From: CAVZZV01 sp963779845
GTDB lineage: Bacteria; Bacteroidota; Bacteroidia; Bacteroidales; GCA-2748055
NCBI GenBank assembly: GCA_963779845.1
Contig: CAVZZV010000005.1
Location: 496,001 to 560,000, forward strand
Reading direction: 5' to 3'
DNA: 64,000 nt
This document shows positions 62,887 to 64,000 of the stretch, piece by piece; within the stretch, counting starts at the first letter, position 1; the number at the start of each line of letters is the position of its first letter. The position numbers and the translations under genes were made by a program. The notes beneath the pieces were generated by a model. The model had not been told where the DNA came from and did no database searches. It saw only the letters and a program-made list of their open reading frames with translations.

Positions 62887-62994
62887 CCCTACAGATTCAT
62901 TTTACTCATTGTTGTCCAAAATGCCTGTTCTCTTTATTTCGACAGATCCAAATTAGAACGTTTTGGCCGCTGGAAAATTACTCACTAAAAATAG

Positions 62995-64000
62995 TTAAAT
63001 TCTTTTATCCTGCAATTTTTCAAGTTCAATATGGGCAATTTCCCATTCCTGCATCTTCCTGTCCAGGAGCTCCTGCAATTTTCCATACTTATCAAAAAGG
63101 TCCTGATCAGAATTGTTTTCCGGGGATTGCAGCTTCCCGTTCATCTCATGAGTCTGTTTTTCCAGGAGTTCGATTTCTTTTTCAATATCATGAAGGTTTC
63201 TTTCAAGTTTTCTCAGATTTCTGTCAAATTCTTTCCGCCGTTGATAGTCGGCTTTAGTTTGAGGACTCTTAACAATCTCCTTTTCCGGTTCAGGTATAGC
63301 GGAATTTTTCTTTTCAATTTCTTTAAGCGAACTGATCTTTTTCCTTTGCAAAAAGTCATATATTCCACCAAGATGTTCCTTAACCTTCCGATCTTTGAAT
63401 TCATATACCTTATCGACCAATCCATCCAGGAAATCCCTGTCGTGCGATACCAGTATCAGGGTCCCGTCAAAACGTGCGAGGGCAGTTTTGAGGATATCCT
63501 TGGAAAGCATGTCCAGATGATTGGTAGGCTCATCCATTACGAGAAGGTTATTGGTTTGCAAAAGCATCCTTGCCAGACTTAACCTTGATCTCTCCCCACC
63601 GGACAAGACCCTTACTTTTTTATCTATTTCATCCTGACCGAATAAAAATGCTCCAAGAATATCTCTTATTCTAAGCCTTGCATCGCCTACTGCTACTGCA
63701 TCAATCGTTTCCAACACGGTTTTCTCTTCATCCATGAGTTCATCCTGGTTCTGGGCATAATACCCAATACTTACATTGTGTCCCAGTCTGCATTCACCGG
63801 TGTAATCTGTTTCTGCTATAATAATTTTGGAAAGGGTAGTCTTTCCTTCACCGTTCCTCCCTACGAAAGCTACCTTCTCCCCTCGCTCAATGATCAGGTC
63901 GATGTTATCGAGTATTAATTTATTACCGTACTTCTTGCTCAGGGATTTCGTTTCGACCACGATGGTCCCTGAGCGCGGGGCTGGAGGGAATTTAATATTC
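62995..64000 (-). CDS. ABC-F family ATPase, C-terminal part, 5' end beyond the window
   Basis: The frame is open to the window edge, beginning ...NIKFPPAPRSGTIVVETKSL, the linker before the second ATPase domain. Walker A is GRNGEGKTTLSKII, the signature LSGGERSRLSLARML, Walker B LLVMDEPTNHLDM, H-switch LVSHDRDF. A C-terminal coiled-coil extension (KEFDRNLRKLERNLHDIEKE onward, residues to the end) is Uup-like. ABC-F proteins act on ribosomes in translation quality control or antibiotic protection; they have no membrane domain. Visible length 335 residues of a likely 620-650. The specific subfamily cannot be fixed without the first half. Confidence 0.93.
   Translation of the reverse strand, partial: NIKFPPAPRSGTIVVETKSLSKKYGNKLILDNIDLIIERGEKVAFVGRNGEGKTTLSKIIIAETDYTGECRLGHNVSIGYYAQNQDELMDEEKTVLETIDAVAVGDARLRIRDILGAFLFGQDEIDKKVRVLSGGERSRLSLARMLLQTNNLLVMDEPTNHLDMLSKDILKTALARFDGTLILVSHDRDFLDGLVDKVYEFKDRKVKEHLGGIYDFLQRKKISSLKEIEKKNSAIPEPEKEIVKSPQTKADYQRRKEFDRNLRKLERNLHDIEKEIELLEKQTHEMNGKLQSPENNSDQDLFDKYGKLQELLDRKMQEWEIAHIELEKLQDKRI

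Overview
The window looks like a chromosomal segment of a Bacteroidota bacterium, probably a free-living Bacteroidales/Marinilabiliales-type lineage. The signs are TonB/DUF4876/DUF6850 outer-membrane genes, type IX secretion (T9SS) C-terminal domains, GWxTD and DUF3127 proteins, Bacteroidota-style -7 boxes (TAnnTTTG) and weak Shine-Dalgarno sequences. I see no tRNA, rRNA, CRISPR array, insertion sequence or phage module.

Layout. 1-6944: a decayed or badly sequenced outer-membrane island (TonB receptor, DUF4876 lipoprotein, DUF6850 barrel) and a gingipain-like HEAT-repeat protein, all on + and all carrying frameshifts. 7115-14736: a phosphohexomutase 5' remnant, a hypothetical secreted protein, a sirtuin deacylase, a DUF421 protein, a serine hydrolase, a large inverted repeat, DUF6544, pirin and a CDF metal exporter. 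15055-18002: a sulfur-handling group (two YeeE/YedE half-transporters and two rhodanese proteins). 18039-23032: a lipoprotein, two T9SS cargo proteins and a GH2 hydrolase. 23237-29625: a respiratory group with an octaheme cytochrome/TPR lipoprotein divergent from a Rieske - cytochrome b - octaheme cytochrome c operon. 29674-31752: aldose 1-epimerase, an ankyrin lipoprotein and a duplicated ankyrin tail behind a repeat.

31775-38977: a complete trpEGDCFBA operon on the - strand. It is preceded by a promoter, a 20-residue leader peptide with three consecutive Trp codons, and a terminator hairpin that can be opened by an alternative pairing, which is a textbook ribosome-mediated attenuator. 39193-51220: housekeeping genes (nfo, a flavin reductase, rlmN, a DMT exporter, an aldo/keto reductase, a large beta-galactosidase, a nucleotidyltransferase, a TtcA-like thiolase, mnmD, FKBP, DUF3127).

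51536-58757 is the most unusual region: a sensor-less histidine kinase, a membrane-anchored anti-sigma-like TPR protein, a 62-residue peptide with a double-glycine leader, a divergent secreted/membrane TPR-CHAT caspase-like protease, an ECF sigma factor and a secreted M64 metallopeptidase. I propose it as a candidate peptide/protease signalling or RiPP-like locus. The window closes with a YbdG-like mechanosensitive channel, an Lrp regulator, rlmB, a GWxTD lipoprotein and a truncated ABC-F ATPase.

A recurring feature is single-base indels, many in homopolymers, that break otherwise conserved genes (trpG, mnmD, cytochrome b, cytochrome c, CHAT, gingipain-like). This pattern could be sequencing error or real decay; read-level data would decide.
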